A stretch of 6,108 nucleotides of DNA from Acidobacteriota bacterium (lineage in GTDB: Bacteria; Acidobacteriota; Terriglobia; Terriglobales; Acidobacteriaceae): the NCBI GenBank assembly GCA_021781255.1, contig JAJXXG010000666.1, positions 1 through 6,108 on the forward strand. Reading direction: 5' to 3'. Each line of letters begins with the position of its first letter. The first letter of the stretch is position 1. A program made the translations under genes and the position numbers. Shown in pieces: positions 6,085 to 6,108 of this stretch. The notes under the pieces were generated by a model. The model worked only from the letters and a program-made list of their open reading frames with translations, had not been told where the DNA came from and ran no database searches.

Positions 6085-6108
6085 CTACAGAACGTCTTCC
6101 GCACGGGG
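6028..6108 (+). CDS. Possible divergent gene start running off the right edge
   Basis: A plus-strand frame is open to the window edge from an ATG at 6028, with a second in-frame ATG at 6076. The ATG at 6076 has a GGAG nine bases upstream (6063-6066), the better ribosome site, and would begin MNRLQNVFRTG. The longer form adds a basic Arg-rich lead. Too little is visible to recognise a family, and a chance open frame this short is common at high GC. If real, it would make a divergent pair with the membrane glycosyltransferase and would fix that gene's start downstream of 6076. Confidence 0.2.
   Translation, partial: MRRRSSLWGRPSERPIMNRLQNVFRTG

Overview
The window is about 6.1 kb of GC-rich, gene-dense bacterial chromosome. 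It holds five recognisable protein genes and three short intergenic gaps. I see no RNA gene, transposase, phage gene or CRISPR array. The high GC, the transaldolase subtype and the style of the permease and membrane glycosyltransferase suggest a soil acidobacterium of the Terriglobia. That is an impression from family resemblance and was not tested. No stretch over 300 bases lacks a gene.

Layout from left to right: (1) a transaldolase-family gene on +, cut by the left edge and ending at 1040; (2) a 110-base convergent gap with two possible hairpins; (3) a two-gene regulator operon on the minus strand, reading from 2858 down to 1151. It has a LacI-type repressor first and a GlpP-type glycerol-3-phosphate-responsive antiterminator second, overlapping by 8 bases; (4) a 112-base divergent gap with two CG-centred palindromes, a plausible operator region; (5) an APC-superfamily amino-acid permease on +, 2971-4434; (6) a 39-base convergent gap with two tandem GC-rich hairpins; (7) a polytopic membrane protein of the GT-C / GT39-like glycosyltransferase type on minus, 4474-5991, whose true 5' end is unclear; (8) a 117-base right edge with coding-like but startless sequence on minus and a possible divergent gene start on +.

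How the genes may work together: the LacI-type protein probably binds the gap between its own gene and the permease, and could control both. The GlpP-like protein comes from the same transcript, so one locus may combine DNA-level repression with leader-RNA antitermination. No glycerol uptake or catabolic gene (glpF, glpK, glpD) is visible, so the GlpP target must lie elsewhere. The transaldolase belongs to sugar-phosphate metabolism but is convergent and not in the operon. The glycosyltransferase looks unrelated.

Nothing here is clearly a new system. The points most worth checking are the lacI-glpP pairing, the apparent loss of two catalytic carboxylates in the transaldolase-like protein, and the disturbed 5' end of the glycosyltransferase gene.
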